Below are positions 1 to 10,500 of a DNA stretch of 64,000 nucleotides, piece after piece; the first letter of the stretch is position 1, and the number at the start of each line of letters is the position of its first letter. This DNA is from Loripinus fragilis. Lineage: Eukaryota; Mollusca; Bivalvia; Lucinida; Lucinidae. The notes beneath the pieces are model-generated. The model made no database searches. It was not told the origin of the DNA and saw only the letters and a list, made by a program, of their open reading frames with translations. The translations under genes and the position numbers were made by a program. The DNA is taken from NCBI GenBank assembly GCA_964019695.1, contig CAXHUL010000214.1:806001-870000 (forward strand), written 5' to 3'.

Positions 1-32
1 GAAAACAGGAAATATCATAATTGCGGTCCGGG

Positions 33-45
33 GCGCGCGCGCACA
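33..45. repeat. Alternating purine-pyrimidine GC tract, length-variable
   Basis: A 13-bp strictly alternating tract (GCGCGCGCGCACA) occurs once per unit. Alternating GC/CA runs are the classical Z-DNA-prone sequence. The tract is a hotspot of change: unit 15 gains 2 bp (CA, about 11499), unit 39 gains 4 bp (about 31210-31222), unit 64 gains 2 bp (about 51677), and single-base changes interrupt it in units 6, 7, 17, 23, 35, 42, 45, 61 and 67. Slippage plus CpG decay explains this. No function is shown. Confidence 0.8.
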
Positions 46-52
46 ATGATAA

Positions 53-159
53 TTTTCACACCCGAGTAAGCTCTTTTATAGGTCAACATTTTGGAAAAAA
101 AATTGGCTTGCTGCCCACAGCAGGAGCTGAGAACCATGCATTCGGAGGTTTTCACACCC
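53..159 (+). repeat. Direct pair of an 11-bp motif TTTTCACACCC, 96 bp apart
   Basis: TTTTCACACCC occurs exactly at 53-63 and again at 149-159 in every consensus unit. Related sites are TTTTCACC at 550-557, the inverted form GTGAAAA at 305-311, and CACACCCC at 662-669 (shared with 153-160). An exact 11-mer pair is unlikely by chance within 818 bp (about 0.1 expected), so this may be an ancestral internal duplication or a repeated protein-binding site. No known binding factor is assigned. Confidence 0.6.
95..102. repeat. A8 homopolymer, contracted to A7 in seven units
   Basis: A run of eight A separates TTTTGG from TTGGC. It is A7 with a net 1-bp loss in units 30, 33, 48, 73, 74, 75 and 78. 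It is interrupted or extended by substitution in units 18 (A>T), 32 (T>A, giving nine A), 53 (A>G) and 76/77 (A>C). The clusters at units 30/33 and 73-75 look inherited rather than independent. A homopolymer error in assembly cannot be fully excluded for isolated cases. Confidence 0.8.
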
Positions 160-197
160 CACCCACTAATGCCCTCAAAGTTTGAGAAAACGCGACC

Positions 198-205
198 TTC
201 GCGAA
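198..205. repeat. 8-bp palindrome TTCGCGAA
   Basis: A perfect palindrome with two CpG, present in nearly every unit. It is disrupted by CpG transitions in unit 9 (near 6750) and in units 40 and 41 (near 32197 and 33015), the last two being adjacent and sharing the change. Confidence 0.6.
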
Positions 206-455
206 AAGCCCCGGAACCTATTGCAAAGTGATGAGCAGTGCCCAGGAGCACCTCTCAGTCATTTGCGCAAAATTCCTTCGGCTACAAGTGGCTCAAATAA
301 GGGCGTGAAAATTGTGCCAAAAGCCCTTTCAGGGGCTATTGCTCGGCACTCGGGGGACGGAAAATTTTACGCAATGCCTCACAATGAAGCACTGGTCGGG
401 GGCTAACTTCTGGCACCAGTTTCGAGCCCGTCCGTGAAAGTGACCCGCGCAAGTT

Positions 456-483
456 TTAGGCCGGTTCGGCTACTCTGGCCTAA
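456..483. repeat. Inverted repeat, 7-bp stem TTAGGCC/GGCCTAA
   Basis: TTAGGCC at 456-462 is the exact reverse complement of GGCCTAA at 477-483, leaving a 14-base loop. A second GGCCTAA at 487-493 offers an alternative partner, so the hairpin could exist in two registers. The loop contains a smaller CCG/CGG pairing option. Cruciform or RNA hairpin formation is possible but untested. Confidence 0.6.
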
Positions 484-496
484 TGGGGCCTAATGG
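477..496 (+). repeat. Two tandem copies of 10-bp GGCCTAATGG
   Basis: Two perfect 10-bp copies lie next to each other in almost every unit. Unit 61 has three copies (49658-49687), and unit 60 has AA>TT at 48855-48856 in its second copy. This is a minisatellite nested inside the satellite. Confidence 0.85.
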
Positions 497-506
497 GAAG
501 ATCTTC
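497..506. repeat. 10-bp perfect palindrome GAAGATCTTC
   Basis: A perfect palindrome centred on a BglII site, lying directly after the nested 10-bp tandem repeat. I noticed no unit in which it is altered, which is compatible with its containing no CpG. Short dyads are a common but non-specific property of centromeric satellites. Confidence 0.7.
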
Positions 507-588
507 TAATGCTCATAACTTTTTAATTTTCCGATGGAACGCTTTGAAATTTTCACCATTTGTAGACGGCCTCCCGTACTACAAACTG

Positions 589-604
589 ATGCCCGTGTGG
601 GCAT
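589..604. repeat. Hairpin ATGCCC-GTGT-GGGCAT
   Basis: A 6-bp perfect stem with a 4-base loop, once per unit. A G>T change weakens the stem in units 7 and 46 (GTGTGTGCAT, near 5510 and 37507) and in unit 14 (near 11238); units 67 and 69 also carry changes here (near 53877, and near 55512-55518). Confidence 0.6.
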
Positions 605-3272
605 GATGAAAATAGTAGTTCGCGAGACGGAAGCGCGTAAAGCTTCGGGGCGGCAGACTTCCACACCCCGATAACTCGGTATCGAAACATTGTTGCGGGC
701 GGGTGCGCATGGCAATACCTGCGCCTCTGTTGGCCCTATCCGCGTGCAAAATCTAAAAGCGATCAGAGCCTTAGAAAGCGCGTACAACCGCTATTCCCAT
801 TTGCCTTGGGCCCTATGGGAAAACAGGAAATATCATAATTGCGGTCCGGGGCGCGCGCGCACAATGATAATTTTCACACCCGAGTAAGCTCTTTTATAGG
901 TCAACATTTTGGAAAAAAAATTGGCTTGCTGCCCACAGCAGGAGCTGAGAACCATGCATTCGGAGGTTTTCACACCCCACCCACTAATGCCCTCAAAGTT
1001 TGAGAAAACGCGACCTTCGCGAAAAGCCCCGGAACCTATTGCAAAGTGATGAGCAGTGCCCAGGAGCACCTCTCAGTCATTTGCGCAAAATTCCTTCGGC
1101 TACAAGTGGCTCAAATAAGGGCGTGAAAATTGTGCCGAAAGCCCTTTCAGGGGCTATTGCTCGGCACTCGGGGGACGGAAAATTTTACGCAATGCCTCAC
1201 AATGAAGCACTGGTCGGGGGCTAACTTCTGGCACCAGTTTCGAGCCCGTCCGTGAAAGTGACCCGCGCAAGTTTTAGGCCGGTTCGGCTACTCTGGCCTA
1301 ATGGGGCCTAATGGGAAGATCTTCTAATGCTCATAACTTTTTAATTTTCCGATGGAACGCTTTGAAATTTTCACCATTTGTAGACGGCCTCCCGTACTAC
1401 AAACTGATGCCCGTGTGGGCATGATGAAAATAGTAGTTCGCGAGACGGAAGCGCGTAAAGCTTCGGGGCGGCAGACTTCCACACCCCGATAACTCGGTAT
1501 CGAAACATTGTTGCGGGCGGGTGCGCATGGCAATACCTGCGCCTCTGTTGGCCCTATCCGCGTGCAAAATCTAAAAGCGATCAGAGCCTTAGAAAGCGCA
1601 TACAACCGCTATTCCCATTTGCCTTGGGCCCTATGGGAAAACAGGAAATATCATAATTGCGGTCCGGGGCGCGCGCGCACAATGATAATTTTCACACCCG
1701 AGTAAGCTCTTTTATAGGTCAACATTTTGGAAAAAAAATTGGCTTGCTGCCCACAGCAGGAGCTGAGAACCATGCATTCGGAGGTTTTCACACCCCACCC
1801 ACTAATGCCCTCAAAGTTTGAGAAAACGCGACCTTCGCGAAAAGCCCCGGAACCTATTGCAAAGTGATGAGCAGTGCCCAGGAGCACCTCTCAGTCATTT
1901 GCGCAAAATTCCTTCGGCTACAAGTGGCTCAAATAAGGGCGTGAAAATTGTGCCGAAAGCCCTTTCAGGGGCTATTGCTCGGCACTCGGGGGACGGAAAA
2001 TTTTACGCAATGCCTCACAATGAAGCACTGGTCGGGGGCTAACTTCTGGCACCAGTTTCGAGCCCGTCCGTGAAAGTGACCCGCGCAAGTTTTAGGCCGG
2101 TTCGGCTACTCTGGCCTAATGGGGCCTAATGGGAAGATCTTCTAATGCTCATAACTTTTTAATTTTCCGATGGAACGCTTTGAAATTTTCACCATTTGTA
2201 GACGGCCTCCCGTACTACAAACTGATGCCCGTGTGGGCATGATGAAAATAGTAGTTCGCGAGACGGAAGCGCGTAAAGCTTCGGGGCGGCAGACTTCCAC
2301 ACCCCGATAACTCGGTATCGAAACATTGTTGCGGGCGGGTGCGCATGGCAATACCTGCGCCTCTGTTGGCCCTATCCGCGTGCAAAATCTAAAAGCGATC
2401 AGAGCCTTAGAAAGCGCGTACAACCGCTATCCCCATTTGCCTTGGGCCCTATGGGAAAACAGGAAATATCATAATTGCGGTCCGGGGCGCGCGCGCACAA
2501 TGATAATTTTCACACCCGAGTAAGCTCTTTTATAGGTCAACATTTTGGAAAAAAAATTGGCTTGCTGCCCACAGCAGGAGCTGAGAACCATGCATTCGGA
2601 GGTTTTCACACCCCACCCACTAATGCCCTCAAAGTTTGAGAAAACGCGACCTTCGCGAAAAGCCCCGGAACCTATTGCAAAGTGATGAGCAGTGCCCAGG
2701 AGCACCTCTCAGTCATTTGCGCAAAATTCCTTCGGCTACAAGTGGCTCAAATAAGGGCGTGAAAATTGTGCCGAAAGCCCTTTCAGGGGCTATTGCTCGG
2801 CACTCGGGGGACGGAAAATTTTACGCAATGCCTCACAATGAAGCACTGGTCGGGGGCTAACTTCTGGCACCAGTTTCGAGCCCGTCTGTGAAAGTGACCC
2901 GCGCAAGTTTTAGGCCGGTTCGGCTACTCTGGCCTAATGGGGCCTAATGGGAAGATCTTCTAATGCTCATAACTTTTTAATTTTCCGATGGAACGCTTTG
3001 AAATTTTCACCATTTGTAGACGGCCTCCCGTACTACAAACTGATGCCCGTGTGGGCATGATGAAAATAGTAGTTCGCGAGACGGAAGCGCGTAAAGCTTC
3101 GGGGCGGCAGACTTCCACACCCCGATAACTCGGTATCGAAACATTGTTGCGGGCGGGTGCGCATGGCAATACCTGCGCCTCTGTTGGCCCTATCCGCGTG
3201 CAAAATCTAAAAGCGATCAGAGCCTTAGAAAGCGCGTACAACCGCTATCCCCATTTGCCTTGGGCCCTATGG

Positions 3273-4093
3273 GAAAACAGGAAATATCATAATTGCGGTC
3301 CGGGGCGCGCGCGCACAATGATAATTTTCACACCCTAGTAAGCTCTTTTATAGGTCAACATTTTGGAAAAAAAATTGGCTTGCTGCCCACAGCAGGAGCT
3401 GAGAACCATGCATTCGGAGGTTTTCACACCCCACCCACTAATGCCCTCAAAGTTTGAGAAAACGCGACCTTCGCGAAAAGCCCCGGAACCTATTGCAAAG
3501 TGATGAGCAGTGCCCAGGAGCACCTCTCAGTCATTTGCGCAAAATTCCTTCGGCTACAAGTGGCTCAAATAAGGGCGTGAAAATTGTGCCGAAAGCCCTT
3601 TCAGGGGCTATTGCTCGGCACTCGGGGGACGGAAAATTTTTTATCGCAATGCCTCACAATGAAGCACTGGTCGGGGGCTAACTTCTGGCACCAGTTTCGA
3701 GCCCGTCCGTGAAAGTGACCCGCGCAAGTTTTAGGCCGGTTCGGCTACTCTGGCCTAATGGGGCCTAATGGGAAGATCTTCTAATGCTCATAACTTTTTA
3801 ATTTTCCGATGGAACGCTTTGAAATTTTCACCATTTGTAGACGGCCTCCCGTACTACAAACTGATGCCCGTGTGGGCATGATGAAAATAGTAGTTCGCGA
3901 GACGGAAGCGCGTAAAGCTTCGGGGCGGCAGACTTCCACACCCCGATAACTCGGTATCGAAACATTGTTGTGGGCGGGTGCGCATGGCGATACCTGCGCC
4001 TCTGTTGGCCCTATCCGCGTGCAAAATCTAAAAGCAATCAGAGCCTTAGAAAGCGCGTACAACCGCTATCCCCATTTGCCTTGGGCCCTATGG
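3273..4093. repeat. Variant unit 5 (821 bp)
   Basis: Unit 5 has a 3-bp net insertion in the AAAATTTT-CGC region (about 3638-3645, reading TTTTTTATCGC instead of TTTTACGC) and a G>T change giving CACCCTAG (near 3336). The insertion recurs identically in units 45 and 49, and the CCCTAG change recurs in unit 47. Neither is a CpG transition, so independent origin is unlikely. Confidence 0.9.
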
Positions 4094-4576
4094 GAAAACA
4101 GGAAATATCATAATTGCGGTCCGGGGCGGGCGCGCACAATGATAATTTTCACACCCGATTAAGCTCTTTTATAGGTCAACATTTTGGAAAAAAAATTGGC
4201 TTGCTGCCCACAGCAGGAGCTGAGAACCATGCATTCGGAGGTTTTCACACCCCACCCACTAATGCCCTCAAAGTTTGAGAAAATGCGACCTTCGCGAAAA
4301 GCCCCGGAACCTATTGCAAAGTGATGAGCATTGCCCAGGAGCACATCTCAGTCATTTGCGCAAAATTCCTTCGGCTACAAGTGGCTCAAATAAGGGCGTG
4401 AAAATTGTGCCGAAAGCCCTTTCAGGGGCTATTGCTCGGCACTCGGGGGACGGAAAATTTTACGCAATGCCTCACAATGAAGCACTGGTCGGGGGCTAAC
4501 TTCTGGCACCAGTTTCGAGCCCGTCCGTGAAAGTGACCCGCGCAAGTTTTAGGCCGGTTCAGCTACTCTGGCCTAC
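3970..4576. repeat. Locally divergent stretch, end of unit 5 and most of unit 6
   Basis: About ten substitutions fall in about 610 bp, including changes near 3971, 3989, 4036, 4129, 4159, 4285, 4332, 4346, 4561 and 4577. This is roughly four times the background density. Both CpG transitions and transversions are present, so it may be an older or less homogenised segment. Confidence 0.75.
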
Positions 4577-7500
4577 TGGGGCCTAATGGGAAGATCTTCT
4601 AATGCTCATAACTTTTTAATTTTCCGATGGAACGCTTTGAAATTTTCACCATTTGTAGACGGCCTCCCGTACTACAAACTGATGCCCGTGTGGGCATGAT
4701 GAAAATAGTAGTTCGCGAGACGGAAGCGCGTAAAGCTTCGGGGCGGCAGACTTCCACACCCCGATAACTCGGTATCGAAACATTGTTGCGGGCGGGTGCG
4801 CATGGCAATACCTGCGCCTCTGTTGGCCCTATCCGCGTGCAAAATCTAAAAGCGATCAGAGCCTTAGAAAGCGCGTACAACCGCTATCCCCATTTGCCTT
4901 GGGCCCTATGGGAAAACAGGAAATATCATAATTGCGGTCCGGGGCGCGCGTGCACAATGATAATTTTCACACCCGAGTAAGCTCTTTTATAGGTCAACAT
5001 TTTGGAAAAAAAATTGGCTTGCTGCCCACAGCAGGAGCTGAGAACCATGCATTCGGAGGTTTTCACACCCCACCCACTAATGCCCTCAAAGTTTGAGAAA
5101 ACGCGACCTTCGCGAAAAGCCCCGGAACCTATTGCAAAGTGATGAGCAGTGCCCAGGAGCACCTCTCAGTCATTTGCGCAAAATTCCTTCGGCTACAAGT
5201 GGCTCAAATAAGGGCGTGAAAATTGTGCCGAAAGCCCTTTCAGGGGCTATTGCTCGGCACTCGGGGGACGGAAAATTTTACGCAATGCCTCACAATGAAG
5301 CACTGGTCGGGGGCTAACTTCTGGCACAAGTTTCGAGCCCGTCCGTGAAAGTGACCCGCGCAAGTTTTAGGCCGGTTCGGCTACTCTGGCCTAATGGGGC
5401 CTAATGGGAAGATCTTCTAATGCTCATAACTTTTTAATTTTCCGATGGAACGCTTTGAAATTTTCACCATTTGTAGACGGCCTCCCGTACTACAAACTGA
5501 TGCCCGTGTGTGCATGATGAAAATAGTAGTTCGCGAGACGGAAGCGCGTAAAGCTTCGGGGCGGCAGACTTCCACACCCCGATAACTCGGTATCGAAACA
5601 TTGTTGCGGGTGGGTGCGCATGGCAATACCTGCGCCTCTGTTGGCCCTATCCGCGTGCAAAATCTAAAAGCGATCAGAGCCTTAGAAAGCGCGTACAACC
5701 GCTATCCCCATTTGCCTTGGGCCCTATGGGAAAACAGGAAATATCATAATTGCGGTCCGGGGCGCGCGCGCACAATGATAATTTTCACACCCGAGTAAGC
5801 TCTTTTATAGGTCAACATTTTGGAAAAAAAATTGGCTTGCTGCCCACAGCAGGAGCTGAGAACCATGCATTCGGAGGTTTTCACACCCCACCCACTAATG
5901 CCCTCAAAGTTTGAGAAAACGCGACCTTCGCGAAAAGCCCCGGAACCTATTGCAAAGTGATGAGCAGTGCCCAGGAGCACCTCTCAGTCATTTGCGCAAA
6001 ATTCCTTCGGCTACAAGTGGCTCAAATAAGGGCGTGAAAATTGTGCCGAAAGCCCTTTCAGGGGCTATTGCTCGGCACTCGGGGGACGGAAAATTTTACG
6101 CAATGCCTCACAATGAAGCACTGGTCGGGGGCTAACTTCTGGCACCAGTTTCGAGCCCGTCCGTGAAAGTGACCCGCGCAAGTTTTAGGCCGGTTCGGCT
6201 ACTCTGGCCTAATGGGGCCTAATGGGAAGATCTTCTAATGCTCATAACTTTTTAATTTTCCGATGGAACGCTTTGAAATTTTCACCATTTGTAGACGGCC
6301 TCCCGTACTACAAACTGATGCCCGTGTGGGCATGATGAAAATAGTAGTTCGCGAGACGGAAGCGCGTAAAGCTTCGGGGCGGCAGACTTCCACACCCCGA
6401 TAACTCGGTATCGAAACATTCTTGCGGGCGGGTGCGCATGGCAATACCTGCGCCTCTGTTGGCCCTATCGGCGTGCAAAATCTAAAAGCGATCAGAGCCT
6501 TAGAAAGCGCGTACAACCGCTATCCCCATTTGCCTTGGGCCCTATGGGAAAACAGGAAATATCATAATTGCGGTCCGGGGCGCGCGCGCACAATGATAAT
6601 TTTCACACCCGAGTAAGCTCTTTTATAGGTCAACATTTTGGAAAAAAAATTGGCTTGCTGCCCACAGCAGGAGCTGAGAACCATGCATTCGGAGGTTTTC
6701 ACACCCCACCCACTAATGCCCTCAAAGTTTGAGAAAACGCGACCTTCGCAAAAAGCCCCGGAACCTATTGCAAAGTGATGAGCAGTGCCCAGGAGCACCT
6801 CTCAGTCATTTGCGCAAAATTCCTTCGGCTACAAGTGGCTCAAATAAGGGCGTGAAAATTGTGCCGAAAGCCCTTTCAGGGGCTATTGCTCGGCACTCGG
6901 GGGACGGAAAATTTTACGCAATGCCTCACAATGAAGCACTGGTCGGGGGCTAACTTCTGGCACCAGTTTCGAGCCCGTCCGTGAAAGTGACCCGCGCAAG
7001 TTTTAGGCCGGTTCGGCTACTCTGGCCTAATGGGGCCTAATGGGAAGATCTTCTAATGCTCATAACTTTTTAATTTTCCGATGGAACGCTTTGAAATTTT
7101 CACCATTTGTAGACGGCCTCCCGTACTACAAACTGATGCCCGTGTGGGCATGATGAAAATAGTAGTTCGCGAGACGGAAGCGCGTAAAGCTTCGGGGCGG
7201 CAGACTTTCACACCCAGATAACTCGGTATCGAAACATTGTTGCGGGCGGGTGCGCATGGCAATACCTGCGCCTCTGTTGGCCCTATCCGCGTGCAAAATC
7301 TAAAAGCGATCAGAGCCTTAGAAAGCGCGTACAACCGCTATCCCCATTTGCCTTGGGCCCTATGGGAAAACAGGAAATATCATAATTGCGGTCCAGGGCG
7401 CGCGCGCACAATGATAATTTTCACACCCGAGTAAGCTCTTTTATAGGTCAACATTTTGGAAAAAAAATTGGCTTGCTGCCCACAGCAGGAGCTGAGAACC

Positions 7501-10500
7501 ATGCATTCAGAGGTTTTCACACCCCACCCACTAATGCCCTCAAAGTTTGAGAAAACGCGACCTTCGCGAAAAGCCCCGGAACCTATTGCAAAGTGATGAG
7601 CAGTGCCCAGGAGCACCTCTCAGTCATTTGCGCAAAATTCCTTCGGCTACAAGTGGCTCAAATAAGGGCGTGAAAATTGTGCCGAAAGCCCTTTCAGGGG
7701 CTATTGCTCGGCACTCGGGGGACGGAAAATTTTACGCAATGCCTCACAATGAAGCACTGGTCGGGGGCTAACTTCTGGCACCAGTTTCGAGCCCGTCCGT
7801 GAAAGTGACCCGCGCAAGTTTTAGGCCGGTTCGGCTACTCTGGCCTAATGGGGCCTAATGGGAAGATCTTCTAATGCTCATAACTTTTTAATTTTCCGAT
7901 GGAACGCTTTGAAATTTTCACCATTTGTAGACGGCCTCCCGTACTACAAACTGATGCCCGTGTGGGCATGATGAAAATAGTAGTTCGCGAGACGGAAGCG
8001 CGTAAAGCTTCGGGGCGGCAGACTTCCACACCCCGATAACTCGGTATCGAAACATTGTTGCGGGCGGGTGCGCATGGCAATACCTGCGCCTCTGTTGGCC
8101 CTATCCGCGTGCAAAATCTAAAAGCGATCAGAGCCTTAGAAAGCGCGTACAACCGCTATCCCCATTTGCCTTGGGCCCTATGGGAAAACAGGAAATATCA
8201 TAATTGCGGTCCGGGGCGCGCGCGCACAATGATAATTTTCACACCCGAGTAAGCTCTTTTATAGGTCAACATTTTGGAAAAAAAATTGGCTTGCTGCCCA
8301 CAGCAGGAGCTGAGAACCATGCATTCGGAGGTTTTCACACCCCACCCACTAATGCCCTCAAAGTTTGTGAAAACGCGACCTTCGCGAAAAGCCCCGGAAC
8401 CTATTGCAAAGTGATGAGCAGTGCCCAGGAGCACCTCTCAGTCATTTGCGCAAAATTCCTTCGGCTACAAGTGGCTCAAATAAGGGCGTGAAAATTGTGC
8501 CGAAAGCCCTTTCAGGGGCTATTGCTCGGCACTCGGGGGACGGAAAATTTTACGCAATGCCTCACAATGAAGCACTGGTCGGGGGCTAACTTCTGACACC
8601 AGTTTCGAGCCCGTCCGTGAAAGTGACCCGCGCAAGTTTTAGGCTGGTTCGGCTACTCTGGCCTAATGGGGCCTAATGGGAAGATCTTCTAATGCTCATA
8701 ACTTTTTAATTTTCCGATGGAACGCTTTGAAATTTTCACCATTTGTAGATGGCCTCCCGTACTACAAACTGATGCCCGTGTGGGCATGATGAAAATAGTA
8801 GTTCGCGAGACGGAAGCGCGTAAAGCTTCGGGGCGGCAGACTTCCACACCCCGATAACTCGGTATCGAAACATTGTTGCGGGCGGGTGCGCATGGCAATA
8901 CCTGCGCCTCTGTTGGCCCTATCCGCGTGCAAAATCTAAAAGCGATCAGAGCCTTAGAAAGCGCGTACAACCGCTATCCCCATTTGCCTTGGGCCCTATG
9001 GGAAAACAGGAAATATCATAATTGCGGTCCGGGGCGCGCGCGCACAATGATAATTTTCACACCCGAGTAAGCTCTTTTATAGGTCAACATTTTGGAAAAA
9101 AAATTGGCTTGCTGCCCACAGCAGGAGCTGAGAACCATGCATTCGGAGGTTTTCACACCCCACCCACTAATGCCCTCAAAGTTTGAGAAAACGCGACCTT
9201 CGCGAAAAGCCCCGGAACCTATTGCAAAGTGATGAGCAGTGCCCAGGAGCACCTCTCAGTCATTTGCGCAAAATTCCTTCGGCTACAAGTGGCTCAAATA
9301 AGGGCGTGAAAATTGTGCCGAAAGCCCTTTCAGGGGCTATTGCTCGGCACTCGGGGGACGGAAAATTTTACGCAATGCCTCACAATGAAGCACTGGTCGG
9401 GGGCTAACTTCTGGCACCAGTTTCGAGCCCGTCCGTGAAAGTGACCCGCGCAAGTTTTAGGCCGGTTCGGCTACTCTGGCCTAATGGGGCCTAATGGGAA
9501 GATCTTCTAATGCTCATAACTTTTTAATTTTCCGATGGAACGCTTTGAAATTTTCACCATTTGTAGACAGCCTCCCGTACTACAAACTGATGCCCGTGTG
9601 GGCATGATGAAAATAGTAGTTCGCGAGACGGAAGCGCGTAAAGCTTCGGGGCGGCAGACTTCCACACCCCGATAACTCGGTATCGAAACATTGTTGCGGG
9701 CGGGTGCGCATGGCAATACCTGCGCCTCTGTTGGCCCTATCCGCGTGCAAAATCTAAAAGCGATCAGAGCCTTAGAAAGCGCGTACAACCGCTATCCCCA
9801 TTTGCCTTGGGCCCTATGGGAAAACAGGAAATATCATAATTGCGGTCCGGGGCGCGCGCGCACAATGATAATTTTCACACCCGAGTAAGCTCTTTTATAG
9901 GTCAACATTTTGGAAAAAAAATTGGCTTGCTGCCCACAGCAGGAGCTGAGAACCATGCATTCGGAGGTTTTCACACCCCACCCACTAATGCCCTCAAAGT
10001 TTGAGAAAACGCGACCTTCGCGAAAAGCCCGGGAACCTATTGCAAAGTGATGAGCAGTGCCCAGGAGCACCTCTCAGTCATTTGCGCAAAATTCCTTCGG
10101 CTACAAGTGGCTCAAATAAGGGCGTGAAAATTGTGCCGAAAGCCCTTTCAGGGGCTATTGCTCGGCACTCGGGGGACGGAAAATTTTACGCAATGCCTCA
10201 CAATGAAGCACTGGTCGGGGGCTAACTTCTGGCACCAGTTTCGAGCCCGTCCGTGAAAGTGACCCGCGCAAGTTTTAGGCCGGTTCGGCTACTCTGGCCT
10301 AATGGGGCCTAATGGGAAGATCTTCTAATGCTCATAACTTTTTAATTTTCCGATGGAACGCTTTGAAATTTTCACCATTTGTAGACGGCCTCCCGTACTA
10401 CAAACTGATGCCCGTGTGGGCATGATGAAAATAGTAGTTCGCGAGACGGAAGCGCGTAAAGCTTCGGGGCAGCAGACTTCCACACCCCGATAACTCGGTA

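Larger units (their letters stand above)
265..588 (+). repeat. Degenerate internal direct repeat, offset about 182-194 bp
   Basis: Collinear landmarks recur with similar spacing: GCGCAA at 265 and 447, TTCGGCTAC at 277 and 465, AAAATTTT at 361 matching GAAATTTT at 546, GCCTC at 376 and 569, ACTG at 391 and 585. A possible third copy shows GCGC at 633 (as GCGCGTAA) and TTCGG at 644. This suggests the 818-bp unit grew from a subunit of about 185 bp. A single shared 9-mer is expected about once by chance in 818 bp, so only the collinearity supports the call. Confidence 0.35.
1..818. repeat. Reference satellite monomer (unit 1)
   Basis: This unit serves as the coordinate frame for the sub-elements below; add the start of any other unit, minus 1, to transfer them. 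It differs from the majority sequence at 318 (A for G, a CpG loss) and at 795 (T for C, shared only with unit 2). Base composition is about 51% G+C with about 54 CpG by hand count, an observed/expected ratio near 1. Single sites per consensus unit include HindIII AAGCTT at 640-645, BglII AGATCT at 499-504, NsiI ATGCAT at 136-141 and ApaI GGGCCC at 808-813, so each of these enzymes should reduce the array to an 818-bp ladder. No similarity to rRNA, tRNA, snRNA or a known transposon terminus was recognised. Confidence 0.95.

Noticed and set aside
71..80. TATA-like sequence CTTTTATAGG as a promoter
   Set aside because: A short AT-rich match with no downstream gene or other promoter elements.
1..818. 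CENP-B box in the monomer
   Set aside because: Sites beginning TTCG, including TTCGCGAAAAGCCCCGG at 198-214, do not satisfy the NTTCGNNNNANNCGGGN pattern on either strand.
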